Part shown: positions 18,722 to 27,727 of the stretch, piece by piece
Position numbering within the stretch: position 1 is the first letter of the stretch
How the letters are laid out: every line of letters starts with the position of its first letter
From: Acrocarpospora pleiomorpha
Lineage (GTDB): Bacteria > Actinomycetota > Actinomycetes > Streptosporangiales > Streptosporangiaceae
Assembly (NCBI RefSeq): GCF_009687885.1
Contig: NZ_BLAF01000034.1
Coordinates: forward strand, 18,802 to 82,801
Direction: 5' to 3'
Length of the DNA: 64,000 nt
Translations under genes and position numbers: made by a program
The notes under the pieces: model-generated
What the model was told of the DNA's origin: nothing
The model's input: the letters and a program-made list of their open reading frames with translations, nothing else
Database searches by the model: none

Positions 18722-18757
18722 TTGCGTCCTAATCCATCGGATTCGTAGACTACTTTC
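18722..18757 (+). promoter_or_regulatory. Promoter of the dipeptidase operon, sharing a motif with the rpiR-like gene promoter
   Basis: TTGCGT (18722-18727) and TAGACT (18746-18751) make a plausible -35/-10 pair with an 18-bp spacer. The stretch CGTAGACTACTTTC (18744-18757) recurs with one mismatch at 27639, and TGCGTC precedes both copies by exactly 15 bases. The extension past the -10 suggests a shared operator, perhaps for the RpiR-type regulator at 27728. Confidence 0.5.
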
Positions 18758-18780
18758 AAGACTCGACCTTGGAGGACGCC

Positions 18781-19827
18781 ATGACCCTCGCCGACGGCCT
18801 GATCAGCCCCCCGCCGCCGATCGCCGACGCCCACAACGATCTGCTCATCGAACTGGCGTACCGGGCCGGAGAGCCGGAGCCGTTCCGGCGGCTGTGGCTC
18901 GGTCAGCTCCAAGCCGGCGGCGTCGTGGCGCAACTGTGCCCGGTCAGCGCGAACTGGGAGTACCTGCCCGAGGGGGCGCTGCGCCGCGCCTTGCAGCAGG
19001 TGGTGGCGTTCCAGCGGGCGGTGGCCGAGAATCCGGCCGAGGTCGCCGCGGTGCGGACCCGTGAGGACCTGCGGCGCGCCGCCGACGCCGGGCGCATCGC
19101 GATGATCCTGTCGATGGAGGGGGCGGAACCGCTCGGGTACAGCGAGGAGTTGGCCGACATCTTCTGGCAGCTCGGCGTGCGCGTGTTCGGGCTGACGTGG
19201 AACCGGCGCAACCCGTACGCCGAGGGGTGTAACGAACCGGGCGGCGGCGGTCTGTCGAGGCTCGGCCGACGCCTGGTGGCGCGCCTGCGCGGGCCGGGCG
19301 CGGTCATCGACCTCGCGCACGCCTCCGAACGCACCTTCTACGACGTCGTGGAGCTGTACGACGGCCCGCTGCTGGTCAGCCACGGCAACTGCCGGGCCGT
19401 CTGCGACACGCCCCGCAACTACGACGACGCCCAGCTGACCGCGCTCGCCGAGCGGGGCGGGGTGGTGGGCATCATGGCGACCCCTGGCACGGTCGACCCG
19501 GACAAGCCCACCCTGGAGCGGCTGCTGGACCACGTCGACCACGCCGTGCAGGTGATGGGGCCGGACCATGTCGCGCTCGGCGCGGACTTCTTCCAGCAGG
19601 TGTCCCGCTCCGGCGCCGTACGGCGCTCGCCGGACTCGATGCGGCCCCCGGAGATGGGCGAGGACACCGCCGTCGCGGGGTTCGAGACCCCACTCGACTA
19701 TCCCCGCCTGGCCGAGGGACTGCGCGATCGCGGCTACGCCGACGCGGAGCTGAGCGGCATCCTGCGCGACAACCTGCTCGGTTTCCTCGGCCGGGCCCTG
19801 CCGTCGGAGGTCGCGGCCGATGTCTGA
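18781..19827 (+). CDS. Membrane dipeptidase family hydrolase (peptidase M19)
   Basis: A 348-residue zinc-dependent dipeptidase of the renal dipeptidase type. The HxD metal motif is near the N-terminus (ADAHNDLL). It is followed by MEGAEPL with the bridging Glu, LTWNRRNPYAEG, DLAHAS and LLVSHGNCRAV with the two metal histidines, and HVALGADF near the end. No signal peptide is seen, so it is probably cytoplasmic, cleaving imported dipeptides, some of which may carry D-residues as in other M19 enzymes. The ATG at 18781 has GGAGG five bases upstream; a TTG at 18769 is in frame but overlaps that site. It overlaps the next gene by eight bases, and so would act in one pathway with the amine oxidase. 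Confidence 0.88.
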   Translation: MTLADGLISPPPPIADAHNDLLIELAYRAGEPEPFRRLWLGQLQAGGVVAQLCPVSANWEYLPEGALRRALQQVVAFQRAVAENPAEVAAVRTREDLRRAADAGRIAMILSMEGAEPLGYSEELADIFWQLGVRVFGLTWNRRNPYAEGCNEPGGGGLSRLGRRLVARLRGPGAVIDLAHASERTFYDVVELYDGPLLVSHGNCRAVCDTPRNYDDAQLTALAERGGVVGIMATPGTVDPDKPTLERLLDHVDHAVQVMGPDHVALGADFFQQVSRSGAVRRSPDSMRPPEMGEDTAVAGFETPLDYPRLAEGLRDRGYADAELSGILRDNLLGFLGRALPSEVAADV

Positions 19828-20923
19828 GCGGGTGGTGATCGTCGGCGGTGGCGTCATCGGCAGCCTACACGCCTGGGAGGCGGTCGAGCGCGGGTACGAG
19901 GTCGTGCATCTGGAGGCCGACGCCGAGCCGCGCGGCGCGACCGTCCGCAACCACGGACTGGTGTGGCTCACCGGCCGCGCTCGCGGTCGCGACCTGGACC
20001 TGGCGCTGCGCGCGCGGCGCAGGTGGGCGGAGATCGCCGGCGCGACCGGGGTCACCCTGCGCGCCAGCGGCGGCCTGACCGTGCTCTACACCGAGGCCGA
20101 GGAGGCGGTCGCCCGGCAGGCCGCCGAGCTCGACGGCGGGCGGCGGGAGTTCCGCGTCGTGGACGCCGAGGAGGCGCGGAGGATCAATCCCGCGCTGGGC
20201 GGGACGTTCCGCGCCGCTCTCCACTCCCCGTACGACGCGATCCTGGAGCCGCGGGAGGTGCTGCCGCGGCTGCGTGCCGAGCTGCGCGCCCGCGAGGGGT
20301 ACCAGTGGCACGGTGGCCGTACCGCGGTCGACTTCGCCGCCGGGCGCGTGGTCGACGACCTCGGGCACACCCACGCGGGCGACCGGGTGATCTTCTGCGT
20401 CGGCGCGCGCCGCGAGGGCGTGTCGGCCCGCCTGCTCGCCGACGCGCCGCTGCGGCGCGTCCGCCAGCAACTGGTGCAGACGGAGCCGATGGACATCACC
20501 GTCACCACGGCGGTGTCCGACAGCCTCTCGCTGTACTACTACCCCGCGTACGACGTTCCGGCCCGAGCGGCGCTGCCGCGGAGGGAGCCGTTCGACGAAC
20601 GGCACGGGGTGAAACTCACCATCTCGCAGCGGCGCGGCGGCGAGGTCACGATCGGCGGCGCTCACCTGTATGACGAGCCCTTCGACTTCGCCGCCCTCGA
20701 GGAGTGCGACCGGCGGGTCATCGACCGGGCCGAGCGGGTGCTGGGGCGGCCGCTGGGCCGGATCGCGCGGCGGTGGACCGGCACCTACCCGACCACGCTC
20801 GACGGGCGGGGCTACGTGCGGCGGGAGGTCACCACGGGTGTGACCCTGGTGACCGCCGTGGTGCTCGGCATGACGGTGGCGCCCGCGGTGGCCGAGGAGA
20901 CGTTCGAGGTGTTCGCCGCCTGA
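19820..20923 (+). CDS. FAD-dependent amine oxidoreductase (DAO superfamily, TIGR03364-like)
   Basis: A 367-residue flavoprotein. The N-terminal Rossmann motif VVIVGGGVIGSLHAWEA binds FAD, followed by NHGLVWLTGRARG, a segment typical of the TIGR03364 group. That group has been proposed to deaminate aminophosphonates because it clusters with phosphonate genes elsewhere. The C-terminal segment RRWTGTYPTT is also group-like. The gene overlaps the dipeptidase gene by eight bases. The convergent operon downstream contains an alkaline-phosphatase-superfamily hydrolase and a peptide importer. Together these suggest catabolism of an imported peptide or aminophosphonate-like compound. The substrate is inferred from context only; a D-amino acid or a sarcosine-like amine would also fit the fold. 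Confidence 0.8.
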   Translation: MSERVVIVGGGVIGSLHAWEAVERGYEVVHLEADAEPRGATVRNHGLVWLTGRARGRDLDLALRARRRWAEIAGATGVTLRASGGLTVLYTEAEEAVARQAAELDGGRREFRVVDAEEARRINPALGGTFRAALHSPYDAILEPREVLPRLRAELRAREGYQWHGGRTAVDFAAGRVVDDLGHTHAGDRVIFCVGARREGVSARLLADAPLRRVRQQLVQTEPMDITVTTAVSDSLSLYYYPAYDVPARAALPRREPFDERHGVKLTISQRRGGEVTIGGAHLYDEPFDFAALEECDRRVIDRAERVLGRPLGRIARRWTGTYPTTLDGRGYVRREVTTGVTLVTAVVLGMTVAPAVAEETFEVFAA

Positions 20924-20925
20924 TC

Positions 20926-20966
20926 CGGGCGGGGTGGGGCGGGAACGTCCGCTCCCACCCCGCCCG
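20926..20966. terminator. Bidirectional terminator between convergent operons
   Basis: CGGGCGGGGTGGG (20926-20938) and CCCACCCCGCCCG (20954-20966) form a perfect 13-bp stem between the stop codons at 20923 (plus) and 20970 (minus). Confidence 0.8.
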
Positions 20967-20969
20967 CGG

Positions 20970-22424
20970 TCACTGCGACTCGTCGATCTCGACGGCGAGA
21001 TAGGCGCCGCTGCCATAGGTGTCGCGCACCAGCCAGCCGCCGCCCTGCCGGACCAGCCGCTCGCGCGACACCTCGCCGTCATCGCCGCCCTGGGTGCCGT
21101 CGCCGGTGTCCAGGGCCTCCCACAGCACCCGGCCGTCGGTCGGCAGCAAGGCGTCGTGGCCGAGCAGCGTCTGCACGGTCGCGACGATGTCGATGATGCC
21201 GGCCGGCCGGTCCGAGACGGCGGCGCGGATGCCCGCCCCGCCCAGCACCAGCGTCGGGACCAGCTCGTCCGGGCTCAGCGAGCCATGCATGGCGCGGTGC
21301 GCCTTGACGGGCGAGACCAGCGCGGCGCCGGCGACGCCGTGCTCGTTGACCTCCCGGGTCCACGGGTGGGTGTAGGCCAGCAGCGGCAGCGTCGGCAGGT
21401 CCTGTCCGTGGCCGGCCCACAGCTTCTCCACCGCGACCGTACGCGACCGGTCGGCCGGGGCGTGGCCCCAGCTCACGAAGGTGTCGACCCACGCCTGCGC
21501 GGCGAACCACTCGACGATCCGGCCGGACTCGCGCTCCGGCAGGGATTCGGCGGCCGCGAGCTGTCCCTCCAGCGGCCGGATCAGCCCGTCGTCCAGCAGC
21601 CCGCCGAAGCCGGCCGCGGCCAGTTCCGCCGCGACGTCGACGTAGCCCGACACGGTGGTGTGCCCGTGGTCGGAGGTGACGATGACCGCGGTCGGGGTGC
21701 CGTCGCGCTCGATCCAGTCCAGGATGCGCCCGAGCTGGCGGTCGCTGGAGGCGATGCCGGCGCGGGCCTGTTCGGTGCCCAGGCCGGTCGCGTGCTGACT
21801 GTTGTCGGGCTCGCACAGCCACACGACGGCGGCGTCCGGTTCCACCTCGGGCAGGATGTACTCCAGCAGCACGTCGACCAGCCAGGTGTTGAGCGGATCG
21901 GCGGGCACGGTCTTCGGCGGCGGTGCGCCGAACCTGGCCTCGATCCGCGTGGCGGCCGTTTCGGGATAGACCAGGTCGGGGTTGACCAGGACGCCGACCC
22001 GCTCGGCGTCGAGCAGCGACGCCTGCCCGGCGGTGCCGGTGGTCAGCACGGCGAACCGCCCGCCACGGCGGTGCACCGCCTCGGCGAGGGTCTCCACCCG
22101 GGTGAGGCGTCCGTCATGAAACCGGCGCAGCTCGGCGAGCTGGGCGAGGTCGCCGGTGTGGAGCACGCGGTCGGCCCGCCCCGGGTACGGCATCAGGTTC
22201 CCGTGGATGCCGTGGCGGCCGGGGTGGCAGCCGGTGCTGATGCTGGCCGACGCCGGCCGGGTCATCGGCGCGTACACGCTGGAGGCCCGGGTGAACGTGG
22301 TCCCGCCCCGCGCCAGCTCGAACAGCCGCGGCGTGCCGTCGGCGGTGATCAGGTCCGGCCGCATGCCGTCCCAGACGACGACGAGGACCCGCTCGGCGAG
22401 CCGGCGGGTGCCGTGGTGATTCAT
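20970..22424 (-). CDS. Alkaline phosphatase superfamily hydrolase (phosphodiesterase/phosphonoacetate-hydrolase-like)
   Basis: A 484-residue metal-dependent hydrolase. It shows the superfamily pattern: VVVWDGMRPDL with the first metal Asp, then TFTRASSVYAPMTRPA with the nucleophile region, WLCEPDNSQHATG with Asp and His ligands, VTSDHGHTT with the second DH pair, and a late His in AHRAMHG. This arrangement is shared by nucleotide pyrophosphatases, phosphodiesterases and phosphonoacetate hydrolases. No signal peptide is visible. It is the last gene of the importer operon: its ATG overlaps the stop of the ATPase gene by four bases. Together with the convergent FAD enzyme it suggests use of a phospho- or phosphonate-bearing substrate. 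Which one is not evident. Confidence 0.75.
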   Translation of the reverse strand: MNHHGTRRLAERVLVVVWDGMRPDLITADGTPRLFELARGGTTFTRASSVYAPMTRPASASISTGCHPGRHGIHGNLMPYPGRADRVLHTGDLAQLAELRRFHDGRLTRVETLAEAVHRRGGRFAVLTTGTAGQASLLDAERVGVLVNPDLVYPETAATRIEARFGAPPPKTVPADPLNTWLVDVLLEYILPEVEPDAAVVWLCEPDNSQHATGLGTEQARAGIASSDRQLGRILDWIERDGTPTAVIVTSDHGHTTVSGYVDVAAELAAAGFGGLLDDGLIRPLEGQLAAAESLPERESGRIVEWFAAQAWVDTFVSWGHAPADRSRTVAVEKLWAGHGQDLPTLPLLAYTHPWTREVNEHGVAGAALVSPVKAHRAMHGSLSPDELVPTLVLGGAGIRAAVSDRPAGIIDIVATVQTLLGHDALLPTDGRVLWEALDTGDGTQGGDDGEVSRERLVRQGGGWLVRDTYGSGAYLAVEIDESQ

Positions 22425-24082
22425 GGAGTGGAACGCCCCTTCCTGGATTGTCTTGAAGCCGGTTGCATCGGCAGCGACTCCAGCAGTTGCCGGGTGTACG
22501 GATGCCGCGGCCGGGCGAACACGTCCTCGGCGCGCCCCTCCTCCACCACGCGGCCGTCCTTCAGGACGAGCACCCGGTCGCTGAGGTGGTGGACCACGCC
22601 GAGGTCATGGGAGATGAACAGCAACGCCGTGCCCAGCCGGTTGCGCAGGTCGACCAGCAGGTCGAGCACCTGTGCCTGGATCGAGACGTCCAGGGCCGAG
22701 ACCGGTTCGTCGCAGACGATGAGACGAGGCCGCGGCGCGAGGGCACGCGCGATGGCGACCCGCTGCCGCTGCCCGCCGGACAGCGACCGCGGATGCCGCT
22801 CCAGCAGGTCCGCCCCGAGGCCCACCTGCTCGAGCACCTCGACCACCCGGTCACGGCGCGCCCCCCGGTTCAGCGCGGCCAGGCTCTCGGCCACCACCGC
22901 CTCCACGCTGTAGCGGGGGTCGAACGAGCTCAGCGGATCCTGCGCGATCAGCTGCACACGGGGACGCCGCGCGCGCCGCCGCCGTTCGGGCAGCGCGCTC
23001 CACGGCTCGCCTTCCAGCAGCACCTCCCCGCCGTCGGGGTCGAGCAGGCCGAGCGCGAGGTTGCCGCAGGTGCTCTTGCCTGACCCCGACTCGCCGACCA
23101 CACCGACGATCTCGCCGGCGGCGACCTGGAACGACACGTCGTCGACCGCGAGGAACGCATCCCCGCGCCGGCCGGAGCGGCGGGCGAACGACTTGCGCAG
23201 CGACCGCGCCTCCAGCACGGGCGTGCCACGCGGCTCATCGCCGCGCTCGGCGGCGGGCGGGCTGATGGTCCGGCCCGGGGACAGCGCCCGCCCGCGCGAG
23301 CGCGCGGACGGGATCGCCGCCAGCAGGGCGCGGGTGTACGGGTGGGCGGGAGCGGACAGCACGTCCGCCGTCGCCCCCTCCTCGACCACCATGCCGTCGC
23401 GCAGGACCAGCACGCGGTCGGCGATCCCCGCCACCACCGCGAGGTCGTGGCTCACCAGCAGCAGCGCGCTCTTCGCCGACAGTCGCGTCCGCAACAGGTC
23501 CAGGACCTGCGCCTGCACGGTGACATCGAGCGCGGTGGTGGGCTCGTCGGCGATGAGCAGCGCCGGGTCCGCGGCGATCCCGCCGGCGATCAGCGCCCGC
23601 TGGCGCAGGCCGCCGGAGAGTTGGTGCGCGTACTGCGCCGCCCGGACCGCCGGATCGGGCAGGCCGACCTGCCGAAGCAGGTCCACCGTACGGTCGCGCA
23701 CCTGCCCGCGCGGCACGACGCGGTGCGCGGCGAGCGCTTCTGCGACCTCCGCCCCGACCGTCCGCAGCGGGTCCAGCGAGACCAGCGCGTCCTGTGCGAC
23801 CAGGCCGGCGAACCGGCCGCGTACCGATCGCCAGTCGCGGTCCCGGAACCCGGTGACGTCGCGGCCGTCCACGAGGAACCGGCGCGCCGTCACCCGCGCC
23901 CCCGGCCCGGCCAGACCGACCAGCGACCGCGCGGTGACGCTCTTGCCGGAACCGGACTCCCCGACCAGCGCGACGCACTCGCCCGCGGCGATGCGCAGCG
24001 AGACCCCGTGGACCACCTGGACCGGCCCGGCCGCGCCAGGGAAGCTCACGCGCAGGTCCTCGACCGTCACGATGTCGCTCAT
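22421..24082 (-). CDS. Dipeptide/oligopeptide-type ABC importer, fused double ATPase
   Basis: A 553-residue protein with two ABC ATPase domains in one chain, equivalent to DppD plus DppF. The first half has GESGSGKSVTARSLVG (Walker A), LSGGLRQRALIAGG (signature) and LLIADEPTTALD (Walker B). The second repeats them as GESGSGKSTCGNLALG, LSGGQRQRVAIARA and LIVCDEPVSALD. Both sets are intact. The ATG at 24082 overlaps the permease stop by four bases, which fixes the start; longer in-frame readings would run deep into the permease gene. It powers uptake of the ligand brought by the lipoprotein at 25873. Confidence 0.9.
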   Translation of the reverse strand: MSDIVTVEDLRVSFPGAAGPVQVVHGVSLRIAAGECVALVGESGSGKSVTARSLVGLAGPGARVTARRFLVDGRDVTGFRDRDWRSVRGRFAGLVAQDALVSLDPLRTVGAEVAEALAAHRVVPRGQVRDRTVDLLRQVGLPDPAVRAAQYAHQLSGGLRQRALIAGGIAADPALLIADEPTTALDVTVQAQVLDLLRTRLSAKSALLLVSHDLAVVAGIADRVLVLRDGMVVEEGATADVLSAPAHPYTRALLAAIPSARSRGRALSPGRTISPPAAERGDEPRGTPVLEARSLRKSFARRSGRRGDAFLAVDDVSFQVAAGEIVGVVGESGSGKSTCGNLALGLLDPDGGEVLLEGEPWSALPERRRRARRPRVQLIAQDPLSSFDPRYSVEAVVAESLAALNRGARRDRVVEVLEQVGLGADLLERHPRSLSGGQRQRVAIARALAPRPRLIVCDEPVSALDVSIQAQVLDLLVDLRNRLGTALLFISHDLGVVHHLSDRVLVLKDGRVVEEGRAEDVFARPRHPYTRQLLESLPMQPASRQSRKGRSTP

Positions 24083-24942
24083 CGGCGGCCGCCCTGGATC
24101 CGGCGCTGGGTGTACCGTCCCACGGTGGTGAAGGCGATGACGGACAACGTGAGCGCGAGGCCGGGGAAGACGCCGGTCCACCAGGCGACCTGCAGGGTGT
24201 CGCGGCTCTCGGCCAGCATCACCCCCCACTCCGGGGTCGGCGAGCTCGGGCCGAGGCCGAGGAAGCTCAGCCCCGAGGAGGACATGATGGACAGCCCGAT
24301 GTCCAGCGTCGCCAGCACCGGGATGATCCGCAGCACGTTCGGCACGATGTGCCGCGACACGATCCGCCAGCGCCGCCGGCCGTAGACGACGGCATGCCGT
24401 ACGTAGTCCGCGGTGCGGATCACCAGGGCCTCACCTCTCACCACACGGCCGAAACGGGGGATGGTCGCCACGCCGACGGCGACGGCGACGTTCACGGTGC
24501 CGGGTTCGGTGACGGCCACGACGAGCAGCGCGAGCAGCACCGACGGGAACGCCGCCAGGGTGTCCAGGACCCGGGTGACGGCCTCGTCGACCCAGCGCCC
24601 CGACAGCGCGGCCAACAGCCCGAGGACCAGCCCGCCGGCGACGCTGATGGCCATCGCGCCCAGCCCGATCAGCAGCGAGTACCGGGCGCCGTGGACCATG
24701 CGGGCGTAGACGTCGCGGCCCAGCATGTCGGTGCCCAGGAGGTGACCGGCGCCGGGCGGGCGCAGTGACTCGGTGATCCGGCCGACGCCGGGGTCGGCGT
24801 CGGCGAACCAGCCCGGCGCCGCCACCGCCGCCGCGAGGAGCACGATGAACAGCGCCGACAGCAGGACGGGCACGGGCAACGGGAGCGCCGCGACCCGGCG
24901 GCGTACCGCGGGCCGGGCCTCGATGAGCGGTTCAGCGGCCAT
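24079..24942 (-). CDS. ABC importer permease, DppC-like
   Basis: A 287-residue inner-membrane permease of the peptide/nickel class. A first helix (VPVLLSALFIVLLAAAVAA) is followed by GTDMLGRDVYARMVHGAR, the segment conserved in DppC/OppC proteins, about five more hydrophobic helices, and the cytoplasmic EAA-type loop that contacts the ATPase (RGEALVIRTADYVRHAVVYG, with SRHIVPNVL). The gene overlaps the upstream permease by 11 bases and the downstream ATPase gene by four. Confidence 0.9.
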   Translation of the reverse strand: MAAEPLIEARPAVRRRVAALPLPVPVLLSALFIVLLAAAVAAPGWFADADPGVGRITESLRPPGAGHLLGTDMLGRDVYARMVHGARYSLLIGLGAMAISVAGGLVLGLLAALSGRWVDEAVTRVLDTLAAFPSVLLALLVVAVTEPGTVNVAVAVGVATIPRFGRVVRGEALVIRTADYVRHAVVYGRRRWRIVSRHIVPNVLRIIPVLATLDIGLSIMSSSGLSFLGLGPSSPTPEWGVMLAESRDTLQVAWWTGVFPGLALTLSVIAFTTVGRYTQRRIQGGRR

Positions 24943-25876
24943 CGTCGGACCGCAGTCTCGGGTCGACCAGCAGGTAGCCGATGTCGACGAGCGTGGATAC
25001 CAGGACGTAGACGAGCGTGACGAACAGGACCACGACCAGCACGACCGGAATGTCCTTGTTGTCCACCGCCGTCAGCGCGACCGAGCCGAGGCCGGGGCGG
25101 CCGAAGATCTGCTCGATGATGACGGCGCCACCGAGGAGCGAGCCGATCCACGTCCCCGCCAGGCTCATGACGGGGACCAGCGCGTGCTTCAGCGCGTGGC
25201 GCAGCCGCACGCGGGTCTCGGTGACACCGCGGGCGCGCACGGTCACGATGAACGTGGCGTCCAGGGTGTGCTCCAGCGCTTCGCGCAGCACCTGGCTGAG
25301 CACCGCGGCGGGCGCCAGCGCCAGCGTGATCGCCGGCAGCACGAGGGCGTTCAGGCCCTCGCCGCCGGCGACGGGAAACCAGTGGAGCCGGAACGAGAAC
25401 GCCATCAGCAGCAGGATCCCGACCCAGTACGCCGGCACCGACGCGAAGATCAGCTCCACCGTCGACACCACGCCGCGCAGCGCCCGCCGCCGTCCGGACG
25501 TCGCGACCGCGGCGAGGATCGCCAGCACGACCGCCACCGCGGCGGCCGCGAGCGCGAGCTCGACGGTGGGCCACAGGTTGTCGCCGATGACGTCGGCCAC
25601 GGGCTGCCGCAGGACGTACGACATGCCGAGGTCGCCGCCGGCCAGCCGGCCCAGGAAGCGCAGGTACTGCACGCCGACCGGGTCGTTGAGCCCCCACTGC
25701 TCGGCGATCGCCTGCTGGAGGGCGGGATCGGCCTGGTCGCCGGCGAGGATGTCCTCGACCCGGCCGGGGAGCGCCACGAGGGCGAAGAAGGTTCCGGTGA
25801 CGGCCGCCCACAACACGACCGCCCCGGCTCCGGCCCGCCGCAGCCCCTGCCACAGCACCCTTGGCTCGGCCGTCAC
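24932..25876 (-). CDS. ABC importer permease, DppB-like
   Basis: A 314-residue permease with six hydrophobic segments. It has the DppB-type features: WGLNDPVGVQYLRFLGRLAGGDLGMSY in the periplasmic region after helix 1, and the EAA-type loop around TVRARGVTETRVRLRHALKHA. It ends with the family's DPRLR. The GTG at 25876 overlaps the TGA of the substrate-binding protein gene (GTGA), so the two are translationally coupled. No ATG is available at that point. Confidence 0.88.
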   Translation of the reverse strand: MTAEPRVLWQGLRRAGAGAVVLWAAVTGTFFALVALPGRVEDILAGDQADPALQQAIAEQWGLNDPVGVQYLRFLGRLAGGDLGMSYVLRQPVADVIGDNLWPTVELALAAAAVAVVLAILAAVATSGRRRALRGVVSTVELIFASVPAYWVGILLLMAFSFRLHWFPVAGGEGLNALVLPAITLALAPAAVLSQVLREALEHTLDATFIVTVRARGVTETRVRLRHALKHALVPVMSLAGTWIGSLLGGAVIIEQIFGRPGLGSVALTAVDNKDIPVVLVVVLFVTLVYVLVSTLVDIGYLLVDPRLRSDDGR

Positions 25877-27582
25877 GGTGCGAGCCAGACGTCGTACAGG
25901 TTGGACGGGGTGTCCAGGCGCACGTCGAACCCGAGCCCGCGCACGTCCTGAGAGGAGGCGATCTGGAAGGCCGGGTAGTACAGCGGGATCACCAGCGCCT
26001 GGTCGATCAGACGCCGCTGGATCTGGCCGAAGTAACCGGCACGCGTGGCCGCCTCGGTCGCCGTCGCGCTCTTCGCCGTCCACGCCACGACGTCGGAATC
26101 CACGCCGCCGTGGGGCGAGTCCGCGTACAGCGTGCCGTTCGGTCCGAGCAGCCCGAACAGCTGGGTGGCGTCGGCGGCGGCCCAGCTCGCCGGGTAGATC
26201 CCCCAGGTGTTGGCCTTGGCCAGGGCCGTGTACTCGCCGTTGGTGACCACCCGCAGGTCCAGGTGAAGGCCGATGTTCTGCTTCGCCTCGGCGGCCACGG
26301 CGGAGATGAGCTGGTCGCGGTTGTCGCGTACGGTCGGCGCGGGGTAGATGACCTCGACGCGCAGCCGCTGCCCGTCCTTCGTCCGGTAGCCCTCGCTGTC
26401 GCGCGCCGTCCAGCCGGCCTCGTCCAGCAGCGCGTTGGCGCCGGCGACGTCCGCGCCCCAGGTCCCCTTCAGGCCGGCGTCGTGGTACGGATTGTCCGGC
26501 CCGAGGGGCGCCCAGGCCCGTACGGCGCTGCCGCGGTAGATGCTCTGCACGATCGCGTCGAGGTCGAAGCCGTCGCGCAGCGCCCGCCGCACCCGTACGT
26601 CGGTGGCCGCCCCGTGGTAGGGGTTGACGTTGAGGTTGAAACCGGTGCCGCTCGACGGTCCGGTCAGCAGGCGCAGCGCCGGATCGCCCTTGATCGTGGC
26701 GATGTCGGTGGCCTGGACACCGAAGATCGCGCCCACCTGCCCGGAGGTGAGCGCCCCCGAGCGCACCGACGCCTCGGGCAGGAAACGGTAGGTGACCTGG
26801 TCGAGATAGGCGGGGCCGGTGTGGCCGGCGGTGCCCACCGGCCAGTCGTAGCCCGGATTCCTGGCGAACGTCACCGACTGGCCGCGCTGGTAGGCGGTGA
26901 AGGTGAACGGGCCGGTGCCCACCAGTTTCGGTCCTGGCTCGCACGCCTGCTCGCCGCCGGTCTGCGCGGCCAGCGTGCTCGGCGCGACCATCGCGAGCTT
27001 GATGTCCGACAGCGACTCCAGCAGGCTCGCGTCGGGTTCGCGTAACACGATCCGCACGGTGCGCGGGTCGACCGCCTCGACATGATCTACCCGGCCCAGG
27101 GAGGCCGCGCCGCGCGCCGCGTGGCCGGGATCGGCGACGAAGTCGAGGTTCTGCTTGACGGCCGTGGCGTCCAGCGGCGTGCCGGTGGAGAAGGTCACGC
27201 CCTCGCGCAGGGTGAGCGTGTGGACCTTCCCGTCGTCCGACACCGCCCACTTGTCGGCCAGCCACGGCACGTACCCGCCGTCCGGGCCGCGGCCGATCAG
27301 TGACTCGAACACGTTACGGACCAGGGGATAGGAGTCCTGCAGGTTCGTGAACTGCGGATTGAAGCAGACCGGTTCGGTGGCGATTCCGATGGTGAGGCTG
27401 CCACCGGGCGCCGGCGCCGCCGAGTCGCCCGCGCCGGCCGCCCCGCTTCCCGCCGCGCCGGACGAGCACGCTGCGCTCACCGCGACGAGCAGCGCGGCGC
27501 CGAGCAGCTTCGCGGCGTGCCGCCGTGTCCGGCCACGCCGGGTGGAGGGTGGCTTGGACGTCAACGTTTCCAGAAGAATCAT
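25873..27582 (-). CDS. ABC importer substrate-binding lipoprotein (SBP family 5)
   Basis: A solute-binding protein of about 569 residues for a peptide-like ligand. After a basic N-terminus and the hydrophobic LLGAALLVAVSAAC, the cysteine of a lipobox is followed by a Gly/Ala/Ser linker. The mature domain has family-5 features such as LTLREGVTFSTGTPLDA, VGTGPFTF and FNLNVNPYH. ATG 27582 is preferred to an in-frame GTG at 27591 because GGAG lies eight bases before it. It heads a five-gene operon (SBP, two permeases, double ATPase, hydrolase) divergent from the rpiR-like regulator. The ligand is unknown; a peptide or aminophosphonate-type compound is inferred from neighbours. Confidence 0.9.
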   Translation of the reverse strand: MILLETLTSKPPSTRRGRTRRHAAKLLGAALLVAVSAACSSGAAGSGAAGAGDSAAPAPGGSLTIGIATEPVCFNPQFTNLQDSYPLVRNVFESLIGRGPDGGYVPWLADKWAVSDDGKVHTLTLREGVTFSTGTPLDATAVKQNLDFVADPGHAARGAASLGRVDHVEAVDPRTVRIVLREPDASLLESLSDIKLAMVAPSTLAAQTGGEQACEPGPKLVGTGPFTFTAYQRGQSVTFARNPGYDWPVGTAGHTGPAYLDQVTYRFLPEASVRSGALTSGQVGAIFGVQATDIATIKGDPALRLLTGPSSGTGFNLNVNPYHGAATDVRVRRALRDGFDLDAIVQSIYRGSAVRAWAPLGPDNPYHDAGLKGTWGADVAGANALLDEAGWTARDSEGYRTKDGQRLRVEVIYPAPTVRDNRDQLISAVAAEAKQNIGLHLDLRVVTNGEYTALAKANTWGIYPASWAAADATQLFGLLGPNGTLYADSPHGGVDSDVVAWTAKSATATEAATRAGYFGQIQRRLIDQALVIPLYYPAFQIASSQDVRGLGFDVRLDTPSNLYDVWLAP

Positions 27583-27617
27583 GGCTTGCACTCCGCCGCG
27601 CTGGTATGAATATTTTC

Positions 27618-27653
27618 TGCGTCACGGTCGACCTGTGGCGTAGACTAGTTTCG
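27618..27653 (+). promoter_or_regulatory. Promoter/possible operator before the rpiR-like gene
   Basis: TGCGTC (27618-27623), a 15-base gap, then CGTAGACTAGTTTCG (27639-27653). Layout and sequence match the dipeptidase promoter at 18722-18757. It sits in the divergent interval between the importer operon (start 27582) and the regulator (start 27728), so a protein bound here could control both directions. Confidence 0.5.
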
Positions 27654-27727
27654 TGCCCGTCGCGAGTGCAAGTGAACAGCAGGTGTCCACGGGACCCCGC
27701 GTCCGCCGAGGTCAGGAGCGCAACACC